Assembly (NCBI GenBank): GCA_020073385.1
Contig: JAIQFH010000064.1
Location: forward strand, 1 to 35,838
Reading direction: 5' to 3'
DNA: 35,838 nucleotides
Source of the DNA: Terriglobia bacterium
Lineage (GTDB): Bacteria; Acidobacteriota; Terriglobia; Terriglobales; Acidobacteriaceae
Shown here: one piece after another, positions 8,535 to 16,537 of the stretch
Position numbering within the stretch: position 1 is the stretch's first letter
Layout: every line of letters starts with the position of its first letter
Notes under the pieces: model-generated
Told to the model about the DNA's origin: nothing
The model's input: the letters and a program-made list of their open reading frames with translations, nothing else
The model's database searches: none
Position numbers and translations under genes: made by a program

Positions 8535-9037
8535 AGCTACAGACTGGAACGTCACCACAGAACATCCGGCAGCGTCTGGATGCGCCGCCACGGGTCACCG
8601 TACGTAGGCCACTTTTTGAGAACTTCATCCGATCCTTATTCCAAGATCCGGCGCTTCTGGGCGCGCCGTCCGGCATCGAAGTCGCTGGGAACTCACTGCG
8701 ATGTTAAAGAATTTCCTGTCAGACGCTGTGCGCAGGCTTCACATGGAAAAAACTCTTCAAGTAGTGGACGCGACGTCGGGATGAGCATCACGGCGCTTCC
8801 AATTCCCCAGTGGGAAGAAGATATACCCGATTCCGAAGTCCTCAAGTCGAGCATTCCTTTCATGAAAGTGGCACACATGTTGAGCTCGGCCCGTGCGGGA
8901 GAAAATGAGTGATCTCGCTCACAGAAAGCGTAAGCAGCTTGACTGAAGATGGAAGAAAGAGCGTCGGAGGCTAAGAAGCGCTGGGGGCTCAGTGTACGCT
9001 GGGCCGGTCCGCTGAGTGTAGATGCAAGGAGCGCACA
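8535..9037. other. gene-poor region with two tiny coupled ORFs
   Basis: No recognised gene. Two very short plus-strand frames, 8701-8784 (27 codons) and 8781-8912 (43 codons, starting MSITALPIPQWEEDIPDSEV), overlap by ATGA as genuine coupled genes often do. Neither has a clear ribosome binding site or a known relative. A CRP-like palindrome lies at the end of the second (8908-8923). Confidence 0.3.
8908..8923. promoter_or_regulatory. second CRP/FNR-family site candidate
   Basis: AGTGA-TCTCGC-TCACA differs from the CRP consensus by one base. It lies about 115 bp before the DUF6599 gene at 9038, the first gene of the radical SAM cluster. It is the second such site within 1.7 kb, which raises its credibility a little. 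Confidence 0.4.
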
Positions 9038-9640
9038 ATGCTTGAGCGGAGGATATTACGTTTGTCCTACAGGCGCAATCGGGGAGATCACGGCGAAAGA
9101 AAAAGGTCCGGCCTTAGTCCCGAGCAGACCTGCTTTGGAAAATTGGAACCTCACGGGGTGTTGCTGGTCATCCTCGGAGTCGCGCTGCTCCTGTACGCCA
9201 GCTGCAAACGTCAACCGGGGGAGCGATCATTTTTCCCTGTGTCCAATGAGGTTGCTGGCTGGGTGACGACTGAAAACATACGGACCTTCGAGGCCCCAGA
9301 TCTGTGGAAGTACATCGACGGCGATGCGGAACGATATTTGAAGGCTGGAGTGCGGAGAGTGTCGACCACCGATTGCAAGTTCCAGAACAAAGTCGACGCG
9401 GTTGTAGACATCTACACCATGGGGAGCGCCGAAGGTGCCGAGAAGATTTTCAAATCAGAACCGGCTATCGGTGTGAACCCGATCCAACTGGGCGACGGTG
9501 CACGTTTATCCAGCCAGAGCCTGGTCTTCCGCAAGGGAGCTTACCTGGTGCGAATCGTTGCATATCAGGAATCGGCGGAAACACAGCAGGCACTCTTGCA
9601 ACTCGGGCACGGTATCGAGCCGCGGCTTGTCGGGCGATGA
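9038..9640 (+). CDS. DUF6599-type membrane-anchored or lipoprotein-like protein
   Basis: 200 aa, function unknown. The start ATG has AAGGAG six bases upstream. A basic cytoplasmic stretch (1-35) is followed by one hydrophobic segment, GVLLVILGVALLLYASC (about 40-56), which could be a membrane anchor or an atypical lipobox ending at Cys. The exported part carries the motif PDLWKYIDGDAERYLKAGVR and a mixed alpha/beta domain ending in YLVRIVAYQES. Proteins with this signature are common in Acidobacteriota and are often secreted. It is the first gene upstream of the Tat-exported DUF362 protein and radical SAM enzyme, and probably belongs to the same transcription unit. The family name is from memory. 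Confidence 0.65.
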   Translation: MLERRILRLSYRRNRGDHGERKRSGLSPEQTCFGKLEPHGVLLVILGVALLLYASCKRQPGERSFFPVSNEVAGWVTTENIRTFEAPDLWKYIDGDAERYLKAGVRRVSTTDCKFQNKVDAVVDIYTMGSAEGAEKIFKSEPAIGVNPIQLGDGARLSSQSLVFRKGAYLVRIVAYQESAETQQALLQLGHGIEPRLVGR

Positions 9641-9737
9641 TCGCAGAGGTGCTGTTCGTCACTGACAGTCAGACGGATCGCGGTATAGGTAGATTGAGGA
9701 TTTTCGGATCTGTTCGTGGATTCGCCGGAGAATCCTT

Positions 9738-10748
9738 ATGAGCGCAATACCTAGCACGAATCGGCGAGATTTTCTGAAGAACTGCGTTGCTGGCGCTGCG
9801 GTTGTGCGCGCAAGTGGCCGGCTTGGACTGCTCTCAGCCGTAAAACAAGAGGCCGTGCTCGCGAAATCCAGGGTTGTGATGGCGCACGATGCCATGCTGC
9901 ACGGCGCTGGCGCCGGGGTGGATTCGCACAGGATGCTGAACCTTCTGGATCGCGCCATGCAGGGTCTCTTCGACCGTGATAATCCGATCGAGACGTGGAA
10001 GAAGCTGGTCCGCCCGGGTGAGAGGGTGGGACTGAAAGTAAATGCACTGGGAGGACGTGGACTCTCCAGCAACCTTCAGCTCATCGAAGCCGTTTGCGAG
10101 CGTTTGCAGGAGGCCGGAATCAAGGCGAACGATATTGTGGTCTGGGACCGCGACAGCAGCGAACTGGAACACGTTGGATTCCATATATCGACAGGCGGAA
10201 ACCATGTGCAATGCTTCGGTACCGATCGAGTTGATTACGAACAAGAACTGGTCACGCATGGCAGTGTTGGCAGTCGGCTGTCGAAGATTTTGACTCAACG
10301 CTGCGACGTCCTGATCAATGTCCCTGTGCTGAAAGACCATGATGGTGCCGGCGTAACCATCGCCCTGAAAAACATGTATGGCGTCATTCATAACCCGAAC
10401 AAGTACCACCCCAACGGCTGCAATCCGTATATCGCAGACTTGAACATGCTGCCAGAAATCAGAACAAAGATGCGATTGACTATCTGCGATGCGACGACGG
10501 CATCGTACGAAGGCGGACCGGGGTACAAGCCGGAATACACTTGGAAGAATAATGCGCTGATCGTTTCGCAAGATCCCGTCGCGCTCGACTACACCGGCTG
10601 GCAAATCATCGAGCGAAAGCGAGCCGAGAAGGGACTGAAGACGCTGGAAGGCGATAGCCGAGCACCCCACTACATCGCGACTGCCGCCGATGCGCAGCAT
10701 CGACTAGGCTTGAACGATCCCCGGAGAATCGCGGTTGTCGACGTGTAG
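9738..10748 (+). CDS. DUF362 domain protein with Tat signal
   Basis: 336 aa. The N-terminus has a twin-arginine signal (NRRDFLKNC, residues 8-16, followed by an Ala/Val-rich stretch), so export in folded form is expected. The rest is a DUF362 domain: GERVGLKVNALGG, then CDVLINVPVLKDHDGAGVTI (short of any ferredoxin motif), ALKNMYGVIHNPNKYH, and QDPVALDYTGWQIIE near the C-terminus. DUF362 proteins are often near iron-sulfur or radical SAM genes; no enzymatic activity is established for this type. GGAGAATCCTT places a ribosome binding site before ATG 9738. It sits 25 bp before the radical SAM gene, which suggests an operon. Confidence 0.88.
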   Translation: MSAIPSTNRRDFLKNCVAGAAVVRASGRLGLLSAVKQEAVLAKSRVVMAHDAMLHGAGAGVDSHRMLNLLDRAMQGLFDRDNPIETWKKLVRPGERVGLKVNALGGRGLSSNLQLIEAVCERLQEAGIKANDIVVWDRDSSELEHVGFHISTGGNHVQCFGTDRVDYEQELVTHGSVGSRLSKILTQRCDVLINVPVLKDHDGAGVTIALKNMYGVIHNPNKYHPNGCNPYIADLNMLPEIRTKMRLTICDATTASYEGGPGYKPEYTWKNNALIVSQDPVALDYTGWQIIERKRAEKGLKTLEGDSRAPHYIATAADAQHRLGLNDPRRIAVVDV

Positions 10749-10773
10749 GCGTGCGCGGGATTGAGAGTCCAAT

Positions 10774-11988
10774 ATGGCGCGTGAGTTCGATGCGCGAGAA
10801 GGCCAGAGTCCCGCCGTTCACGGTGAGCGAGGTCTATCGTCGTGCGCGCTCGATCGCCGTTCGTTCTTGCAGTGCGCCTTGGCGTCAGGAGCAGCTTTAG
10901 GCGCCTACGAATTTGCCCAACTCCTGGCCCCAATCCCCTCGTGGGCTGGTCCGCAGAATCAGGGCGATTCACGATTCACCGTCGAAGCAAAGTTCTACCA
11001 GAAACTTCCGAACAAGAAGATCAAGTGCAAGCTGTGTCCGCGCGAATGCACAGTGGGAGATCGGGAACGCGGTTATTGTGGCGTGCGGGAGAATCACGGA
11101 GGAACCTACTACACGCTGGTGCACTCGCGGGTGTGCGCTGTACACATCGATCCCATCGAGAAGAAGCCACTGTTCCACTACCTGCCGGGGACGCTTGCTT
11201 TCTCGCTGGCCACGGCCGGCTGCAACGTAAACTGCAAGTTTTGCCAGAACTGGGACATCTCCCAGGTGCGTCCAGAGCAGGTCCCCGCCGACTACGCGCC
11301 ACCGAAATTGATTGCTGAGCTGGCCAAACAGCACAACTGTCCGACGATTGCCTACACCTACAGCGAACCAGTGGTTTTCAGCGAGTACCTAATGGATGCA
11401 GCCGATGCCGGTCACGAAGCGGGCATCCGCAGCGTGGTCGTGTCGAATGGCTACATGCAAGAGGAGTCGCTGAAGACGGCGTACGGAAAGCTGGATGCGG
11501 TCAAGATCGATCTGAAGGCGTTCACGGAGTCCTACTACAAAGATGTAGTTGGTGGTGAGTTGAAGCCTGTGCTGGACTCGCTGGTCACATTGCGGAAAAT
11601 GAACAAGTGGACCGAAATCGTGTACCTCGTGGTGCCGACACTGAACGACGGTGATGCTGAATTCGGCAGCTTGGCACACTGGATCAAGACAAACCTAGGC
11701 GTGGATGTGCCGGTCCATTTCACCCAGTTTCATCCTGAATACCTGTTGAAGAACCTTCCTATAACACCGGTGCCCACTCTGGAGCGTGCCAAGGCGATTG
11801 CCGACGCCGAGGGTCTGCACTACGTATACATCGGCAATGTGCCGGGACATCCTGCGCAAAATACCTACTGCCCGAAGTGCCACCGCATGTTGGTGGAACG
11901 CGTAGGGTTCACGGCGAGTCGGATGCTGATCCGCAAGGGCAGTTGCCCATTCTGCCATGAGCCGATCCCTGGTGTTTGGCATGCATGA
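10774..11988 (+). CDS. amrS: AmmeMemoRadiSam system radical SAM enzyme with Tat signal
   Basis: 404 aa. The radical SAM cluster motif is CNVNCKFC (Cys150, 154, 157), followed by QNWDIS. An upstream Cys set typical of the family is CKLCPRECTVGDRERGYCG (Cys85, 88, 92, 102). The C-terminus has paired CPKC and CPFC motifs, a likely metal-binding ribbon. These mark the enzyme that accompanies Memo and AMMECR1 domains, whose reaction is unknown. The N-terminus adds a twin-arginine motif (DRRSFLQC, 27-34) and a hydrophobic segment ending before WAGPQ, which indicates export with the cofactor loaded. Most family members I know lack such a leader or are cytoplasmic. The next gene is the Memo-AMMECR1 fusion. 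The start has only a weak ribosome binding site; the Tat leader supports it. Confidence 0.92.
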   Translation: MAREFDAREGQSPAVHGERGLSSCALDRRSFLQCALASGAALGAYEFAQLLAPIPSWAGPQNQGDSRFTVEAKFYQKLPNKKIKCKLCPRECTVGDRERGYCGVRENHGGTYYTLVHSRVCAVHIDPIEKKPLFHYLPGTLAFSLATAGCNVNCKFCQNWDISQVRPEQVPADYAPPKLIAELAKQHNCPTIAYTYSEPVVFSEYLMDAADAGHEAGIRSVVVSNGYMQEESLKTAYGKLDAVKIDLKAFTESYYKDVVGGELKPVLDSLVTLRKMNKWTEIVYLVVPTLNDGDAEFGSLAHWIKTNLGVDVPVHFTQFHPEYLLKNLPITPVPTLERAKAIADAEGLHYVYIGNVPGHPAQNTYCPKCHRMLVERVGFTASRMLIRKGSCPFCHEPIPGVWHA

Positions 11989-12009
11989 GTGGCGCAGGAG
12001 GTTTCGCGT

Positions 12010-13605
12010 ATGAATATCAAGATGCGACCCAAAATATATTGGTGGGCGGCTCTATTCATCGCGATCTTGGCGATTGCGGCACGGCAACACGCCCGTGCGG
12101 CCGATCCCCAGAACGTGAGACAAGCCGCAGTCGCAGGTGGCTTCTATCCTGCCGACCCCAAAACCCTGTCGGCGATGATTGATGACATGTTGGCGCATGC
12201 GTCTCCGCTACCGATCGCCGACCCGATCCTCGCTGTGGTTGCACCTCACGCCGGTTATCAGTTCTCCGGACCCGTCGCTGCCTTCACGTATGCGGCGCTG
12301 AAAGGTCGCAAGTTTTCGCGCGTGGTCGTAATTGCGCCGTCGCACTACGAGGCCTTCGATTTCACTTCTGTCTATGAGGGCGACGCTTACGAGACGCCGT
12401 TAGGGCTCGTTCCGGTAGACAAGGCGTTTGCAAAGCAACTCGTGGAGATGAGTTCTAGTATCAAATTCTCCAGCCGGGGACATACTCCCACACCGGCGGG
12501 CCCTGAGCACGCACTTGAGGTGCAGTTGCCGTGGTTGCAGCGGGTGCTGGGTGATTTCCAGTTGGTACCGATCGTCATGGGAGACCAGAGTTACGAAAGC
12601 AGCCGTGCGCTGGGTGTGGCTCTTGCGAAGCTAATCCCGGGCAGCGACACTTTGATCGTCGCCAGTTCCGATTTATCCCACTATCACCCCTACGATGACG
12701 CCGTGAAGATCGACCATAAAACCCTGAATGCACTGCAGGCGTGGGACTACCTCAGCATGTCGCGGAACTTCGAGACGCGCATCTGGGAAGCCTGTGGTGG
12801 AGCGCCCATCGTAGCCGCAATGATTGCTGCCGAGCGCATGGGAGCGAACCAAGCCCTGGTGCTCAAGTACGCCAATTCAGGCGACATCACACAGGATCAC
12901 TCGCGCGTGGTCGGATACAGCGCCGACGTCTTTGTGAAGACTCATAGCGCAAAGACAGTGGAACCGAAATTCTCACTGGATGACCACGAGAAGAACCAAC
13001 TGCTCGCTCTGGCGCGCAAGTCGGTGGAGTACGCGGTGCGGGAGAAAAAGGCGTATGAACCAACCGCGAGCGCAAGCGAATTGCTGAATCAGGAGCGCGG
13101 CGCGTTCGTGACCCTACGTAAATCGGGAGAACTGCGGGGGTGCATCGGCTATACCTCCGCGGAGAAACCGCTCTACATGACCGTGCGGGATACGGCCACG
13201 CTGGCCGCCTTGCGCGATCCGCGATTCCAGCCGGTATCGGCCTCGGAGTTGTCGCAACTCGAATATGAAATCTCTGTGCTGTCGCCCCTCCGGCGCGTGC
13301 TGGACATTCGACAGATCAAGGTTGGCCAGCACGGTTTACTGATGAAAAACGGCGCGCACGAAGGCCTTTTGCTTCCGCAGGTGCCGGTGGAAGAAAAATG
13401 GGATCGGCAGATGTTCCTGGAAGAAACCTGCGCCAAAGCCGGTATGCACGGCGGCTGCTGGAAGGATGAGAACACAGACATCTTCATGTTTACAGCGGTG
13501 GTATTCGGCGAGAACCGGCCGCAAGCGCTTACGCCCGAGACCCATTCGCCTCCAGGCTTACCCGCGCGGCCAGGAGTGCCGGCGCCAGGTTCACCGCCAC
13601 ACTGA
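12010..13605 (+). CDS. amrB-amrA: Memo-AMMECR1 fusion protein (AmmeMemoRadiSam B+A) with signal peptide
   Basis: 531 aa. A signal peptide (hydrophobic 10-24, likely cleavage after ARA at 28-30) precedes a Memo domain (about 35-310). That domain keeps the residues matching the metal ligands of human MEMO1: His80 in APHAG, His112 in APSHY and Cys262 in ACGGAPI. SSDLSHY (219-225) is also present. The AMMECR1 domain (about 325-500) carries the hallmark LRGCIG (375-380). A Pro-rich tail follows. ATG 12010 is chosen because AGGAGG lies eight bases upstream; an earlier frame start at 11989 has none. Fusion of B and A with a radical SAM gene directly before it is the standard system. Export of both proteins is the unusual part. 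The 3' end overlaps the convergent spermidine-synthase-like gene by 77 bp. Confidence 0.93.
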   Translation: MNIKMRPKIYWWAALFIAILAIAARQHARAADPQNVRQAAVAGGFYPADPKTLSAMIDDMLAHASPLPIADPILAVVAPHAGYQFSGPVAAFTYAALKGRKFSRVVVIAPSHYEAFDFTSVYEGDAYETPLGLVPVDKAFAKQLVEMSSSIKFSSRGHTPTPAGPEHALEVQLPWLQRVLGDFQLVPIVMGDQSYESSRALGVALAKLIPGSDTLIVASSDLSHYHPYDDAVKIDHKTLNALQAWDYLSMSRNFETRIWEACGGAPIVAAMIAAERMGANQALVLKYANSGDITQDHSRVVGYSADVFVKTHSAKTVEPKFSLDDHEKNQLLALARKSVEYAVREKKAYEPTASASELLNQERGAFVTLRKSGELRGCIGYTSAEKPLYMTVRDTATLAALRDPRFQPVSASELSQLEYEISVLSPLRRVLDIRQIKVGQHGLLMKNGAHEGLLLPQVPVEEKWDRQMFLEETCAKAGMHGGCWKDENTDIFMFTAVVFGENRPQALTPETHSPPGLPARPGVPAPGSPPH

Positions 13606-15874
13606 GCCATGCGGTTTTCCAAAAACCAAACACCGGGATGACGTAACTGCTCAATACAAGCGCGCCCACACATCCGCCCAGCAGATCGATGGCATAGAGT
13701 GTACCCAGTCTTGACCGACCCCTGCTGTCGTCGTGAAGGTAGATCTGCGTCGCGATGGGAAATTGATAGCCCCCGAGCATTCCGCAGAGAGCAGCCAACG
13801 CAGGGAACACAAGCTGCGCAGTCAACCATGTCGTCGCCATCCCAGAAATCTTCGACAGTAAGCTAACCACGAATATCAGCCCTGGAGCAGAAAGGGCCAG
13901 CAGGAACTGGGTTGTTGCAATCGTGCGGTAGGGTGGTCTATCGCTCGGACGAATGCGGCGGATGCCCAGCCAACTTCCGAAGGCAATGCCCGCCATGCAC
14001 ATCGCGACGAGAACCGTCAGTTGATGGTAAACGTAACCGTAGATGGACTGGAATGCCAGCAATAGAAAAATCTGCAGAGTCATCAGTGTGAATCCGGTCG
14101 CGGCCACACAGCACGCTGCGGCAGAACGTGCGCGTTTGTCGCGAGCGGACACAAATGTTAGAAGAACCGCCACCAACAATAAGATAAGCAAGATCGCCTC
14201 GATGACAATGGTGGAAGCGACGTGCGCGGCGGCCCGGAACCAGCGGGAATAGCCTAACTTGAACTGCGTGCTCCATAGCACAACGTCGAAGTAATAGGCG
14301 ATCGGTCCGAAATCGCGATTGATGGGCGTCGAGGTCAGCGGCCGCAGTTGTTCGCGAACCTGCTCCATGCGATCAGGCATCATGCGGAATGGGATGAAAT
14401 ATTCGCGAACATACTGCGTCTTCAGATTCCGCTCCTGCAATCTTGCAATGAGCGTTTGGGGGTTGTCCGTCAGAACATCGGCTCGCGTAGCAGCGAAGAA
14501 GTGGATCGTTTCACCGGGGACGGCGACGATGTAAGGGAAGACTTTCTGCAAGGTATGGTGAATGCAGCGCAGGAATTCCGCCAGGTCGGGGCTGATGTAA
14601 TCCTCCGACGAGCGCAGTTGCAGGGCGAGCAGTCCGCCGGATGCGAGGTGATCGCGAGCGGAACGAAAGAACTCAGCGGTGTAGAAGCGGTTCAACTGCG
14701 CGGTCTGCGGGTCGGGCACATTCAGAATGATTACGTCGAATGTGTTGTAAGCCGTTCTGAGATAGTACCGGCCATCCGAGTAGTGCATGTGCACCCGAGG
14801 ATCCGAGATAACGGGAGCGGACTGCACAGGAAAGAAATGCTGCGCCATATCGATGAGCATGGGATCCAGTTCAACGTAGTCGATGCGCTCGACTGTGGGA
14901 TGCTTCAGCGCTTGGGCGATGCTGCCGTTCAGGCCGCCGCCGATCAGCAGAAGCTGCCTCGGCGCCCGGTGCTCCAATAGCGCGTAATGAACCACCTCTT
15001 CAGCGGCGTTCTCGTCCGGCGCGTTGGCAAGGATCACACCGTTCTCATAAATGCTGCGGATGCTGCCGGTTTCCGTCTTACCGGTTTCAATGACAGCCAG
15101 GTTGCCGTAAATCGAGTCGCGGGAACCCACCAAACGGAACCCCCGCCACAGGCGTACTTGCGCGGATCTGTCCAACGACGGTGCCACATATATAAGGAAA
15201 AGGGTCGCGAAGAGCGCCGCTACCACTGCCACAGCCCCAAGCTGCTTGCGGCTCATCCGGAACAACAAGACTGCTGCCATACACAGGTTCAGGAGGGCGA
15301 CGACGGTCGCGATCTGGAAGGCCTCAAGAGAGCGCAGCAACACAATACTAGCTAGGATCCCTCCGAAGCCGGAACCAGCGGCTTCCAGCAGGTAAGCCGA
15401 GCTGGTAGCAACGCGAGCAGAGACAGCGCACTCCTGTTCGTACATCCGGGTTGCAACCACGAAAAGCGCCCCTGCGACAACGCAAAACAGGCTCAGACAT
15501 GCCAGGGTTGTAAGCAGCATCGGCACCGGACCGACCAGTTCACCCGGCACTGTCTGAAAAAAAGTTCTTGAGGCGCGCAATGCCCAGATCGTCGGCAGCA
15601 GGCTGATGCCGAGCAGACATTCGAGCGCGGCGACCGCCCGCCGAGCGTTGTTCCCGCCCAGTGCAAAACTATCGCTCAGATTGCTACCGGCTGCGGTCCA
15701 GAACAGCCAAGTGGCTAACATAATTCCCAGCGAAATCTCGTTGCCGTTGAAGACGACGATGAGCTCCCGCATGAGAACGATCTGGCCGATGACCGCGCTG
15801 AATCCGATCAGCGTCAGAGCCGCCCTTACGGCAGACGTCGACTGTTTCTCACACGGCGTTGTGACGGACTGCAT
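13529..15874 (-). CDS. polytopic membrane spermidine synthase-like protein
   Basis: 781 aa. A hydrophobic N-terminal third (about six membrane spans, residues 15-240) is followed by a soluble spermidine-synthase-like Rossmann domain (about 265-520) and a second hydrophobic block (about 540-770). The SAM/dcSAM-binding loop reads LLLIGGGLNGSI (about residue 305) and the acidic strand end YVELDP (about 332). An NVPDPQTAQLNRFYT stretch takes the place of the active-site loop of true aminopropyltransferases (DSTDP-like). Such 'fused MFS/spermidine synthase' proteins are common in environmental bacteria and their substrate is unknown. It is convergent with the Memo-AMMECR1 gene and overlaps it by 77 bp; similar genes often accompany DUF362 and AmmeMemoRadiSam genes (recollection, not checked). 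Confidence 0.85.
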   Translation of the reverse strand: MQSVTTPCEKQSTSAVRAALTLIGFSAVIGQIVLMRELIVVFNGNEISLGIMLATWLFWTAAGSNLSDSFALGGNNARRAVAALECLLGISLLPTIWALRASRTFFQTVPGELVGPVPMLLTTLACLSLFCVVAGALFVVATRMYEQECAVSARVATSSAYLLEAAGSGFGGILASIVLLRSLEAFQIATVVALLNLCMAAVLLFRMSRKQLGAVAVVAALFATLFLIYVAPSLDRSAQVRLWRGFRLVGSRDSIYGNLAVIETGKTETGSIRSIYENGVILANAPDENAAEEVVHYALLEHRAPRQLLLIGGGLNGSIAQALKHPTVERIDYVELDPMLIDMAQHFFPVQSAPVISDPRVHMHYSDGRYYLRTAYNTFDVIILNVPDPQTAQLNRFYTAEFFRSARDHLASGGLLALQLRSSEDYISPDLAEFLRCIHHTLQKVFPYIVAVPGETIHFFAATRADVLTDNPQTLIARLQERNLKTQYVREYFIPFRMMPDRMEQVREQLRPLTSTPINRDFGPIAYYFDVVLWSTQFKLGYSRWFRAAAHVASTIVIEAILLILLLVAVLLTFVSARDKRARSAAACCVAATGFTLMTLQIFLLLAFQSIYGYVYHQLTVLVAMCMAGIAFGSWLGIRRIRPSDRPPYRTIATTQFLLALSAPGLIFVVSLLSKISGMATTWLTAQLVFPALAALCGMLGGYQFPIATQIYLHDDSRGRSRLGTLYAIDLLGGCVGALVLSSYVIPVFGFWKTAWLSVAVNLAPALLAARVSLEANGSRA

Positions 15875-16537
15875 AAGTCTGCCACCAAACGAGATTAGAA
15901 TTTAGTTGTCGCGCAAAAGCAAAGAGGTTAACGCAAGGCCGTTGACCGAAAGGACGGATACGCTGCCAGAACAATGACCAGGCTTCTTGGGAGCAACTTG
16001 GATGAGAAAGCTACAGTTTTCTAACATTATATGGAAGCACTTTAACGATCAGTCTTTGCGGCACACCTCAGCATTCGAATTGTGGAGGGGTTTTCTAACG
16101 TTCACACAGGAGGCTATCCTTCCGGCATGAAAAAGGTCCCCACCTGCAGGCCGAGTATTCTCTCTGAGCGCATGATACCAGCGAACTGATACCTAGATCT
16201 GCTTCAAGTCACTTGTTTTCAGGCGCTGGTGGAGAGTGTCGCATTCTCCGGTAATCTCCGTGTGCAAAGTAGGTTGCTTGCCACTGACCAAGAATCTCGC
16301 CGGGGAAAAAGGCGCGATGTTCTTCCATCGAGAGCAACCGGCCGGGACGATTCTTGCGTTGTTTCATACCGAGTTTTTGTGTTATCACGCCATAGGCGTA
16401 CCACCGCATGTGATCCAAAAGAAGATGGCGCAAGTGGAGGATCGACACTGCCTAATCATGCGGACGTCCTATTGCTAATCCTAGGTTGCCCGCCAGCGTG
16501 AGCAGCGAGGTTAGCGGCAACAGGAAGAAGCGTTTCG
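15875..16537. other. gene-less region
   Basis: No recognised gene. GTTTTCTAAC occurs twice (near 16015 and 16091), and one copy of the TGATACC double repeat lies at 16173. A minus-strand frame at 16209-16448 (79 codons, with DHMRWYAYGVITQKLGMKQ) is unlike anything I recognise and may be a decayed gene. Confidence 0.35.
16173..16222 (+). repeat. TGATACC double repeat, copy 2 (about 50 bp)
   Basis: TGATACC-AGCGAAC-TGATACC (starts 14 bp apart) is followed by a tail CTGCTTCAAGTCACTTGTT. The tail also aligns with copy 3 at 27404, so about 50 bp are shared with roughly 70 percent identity by eye. Copy 1 (7093-7112) shares only the double core. Confidence 0.5.

Noticed and set aside
9834..10700. 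288-codon minus-strand frame
   Set aside because: Antisense to the DUF362 gene, no ribosome binding site, no protein family seen.
14348..14980. 210-codon plus-strand frame
   Set aside because: Antisense to the membrane spermidine-synthase-like gene; no family features.
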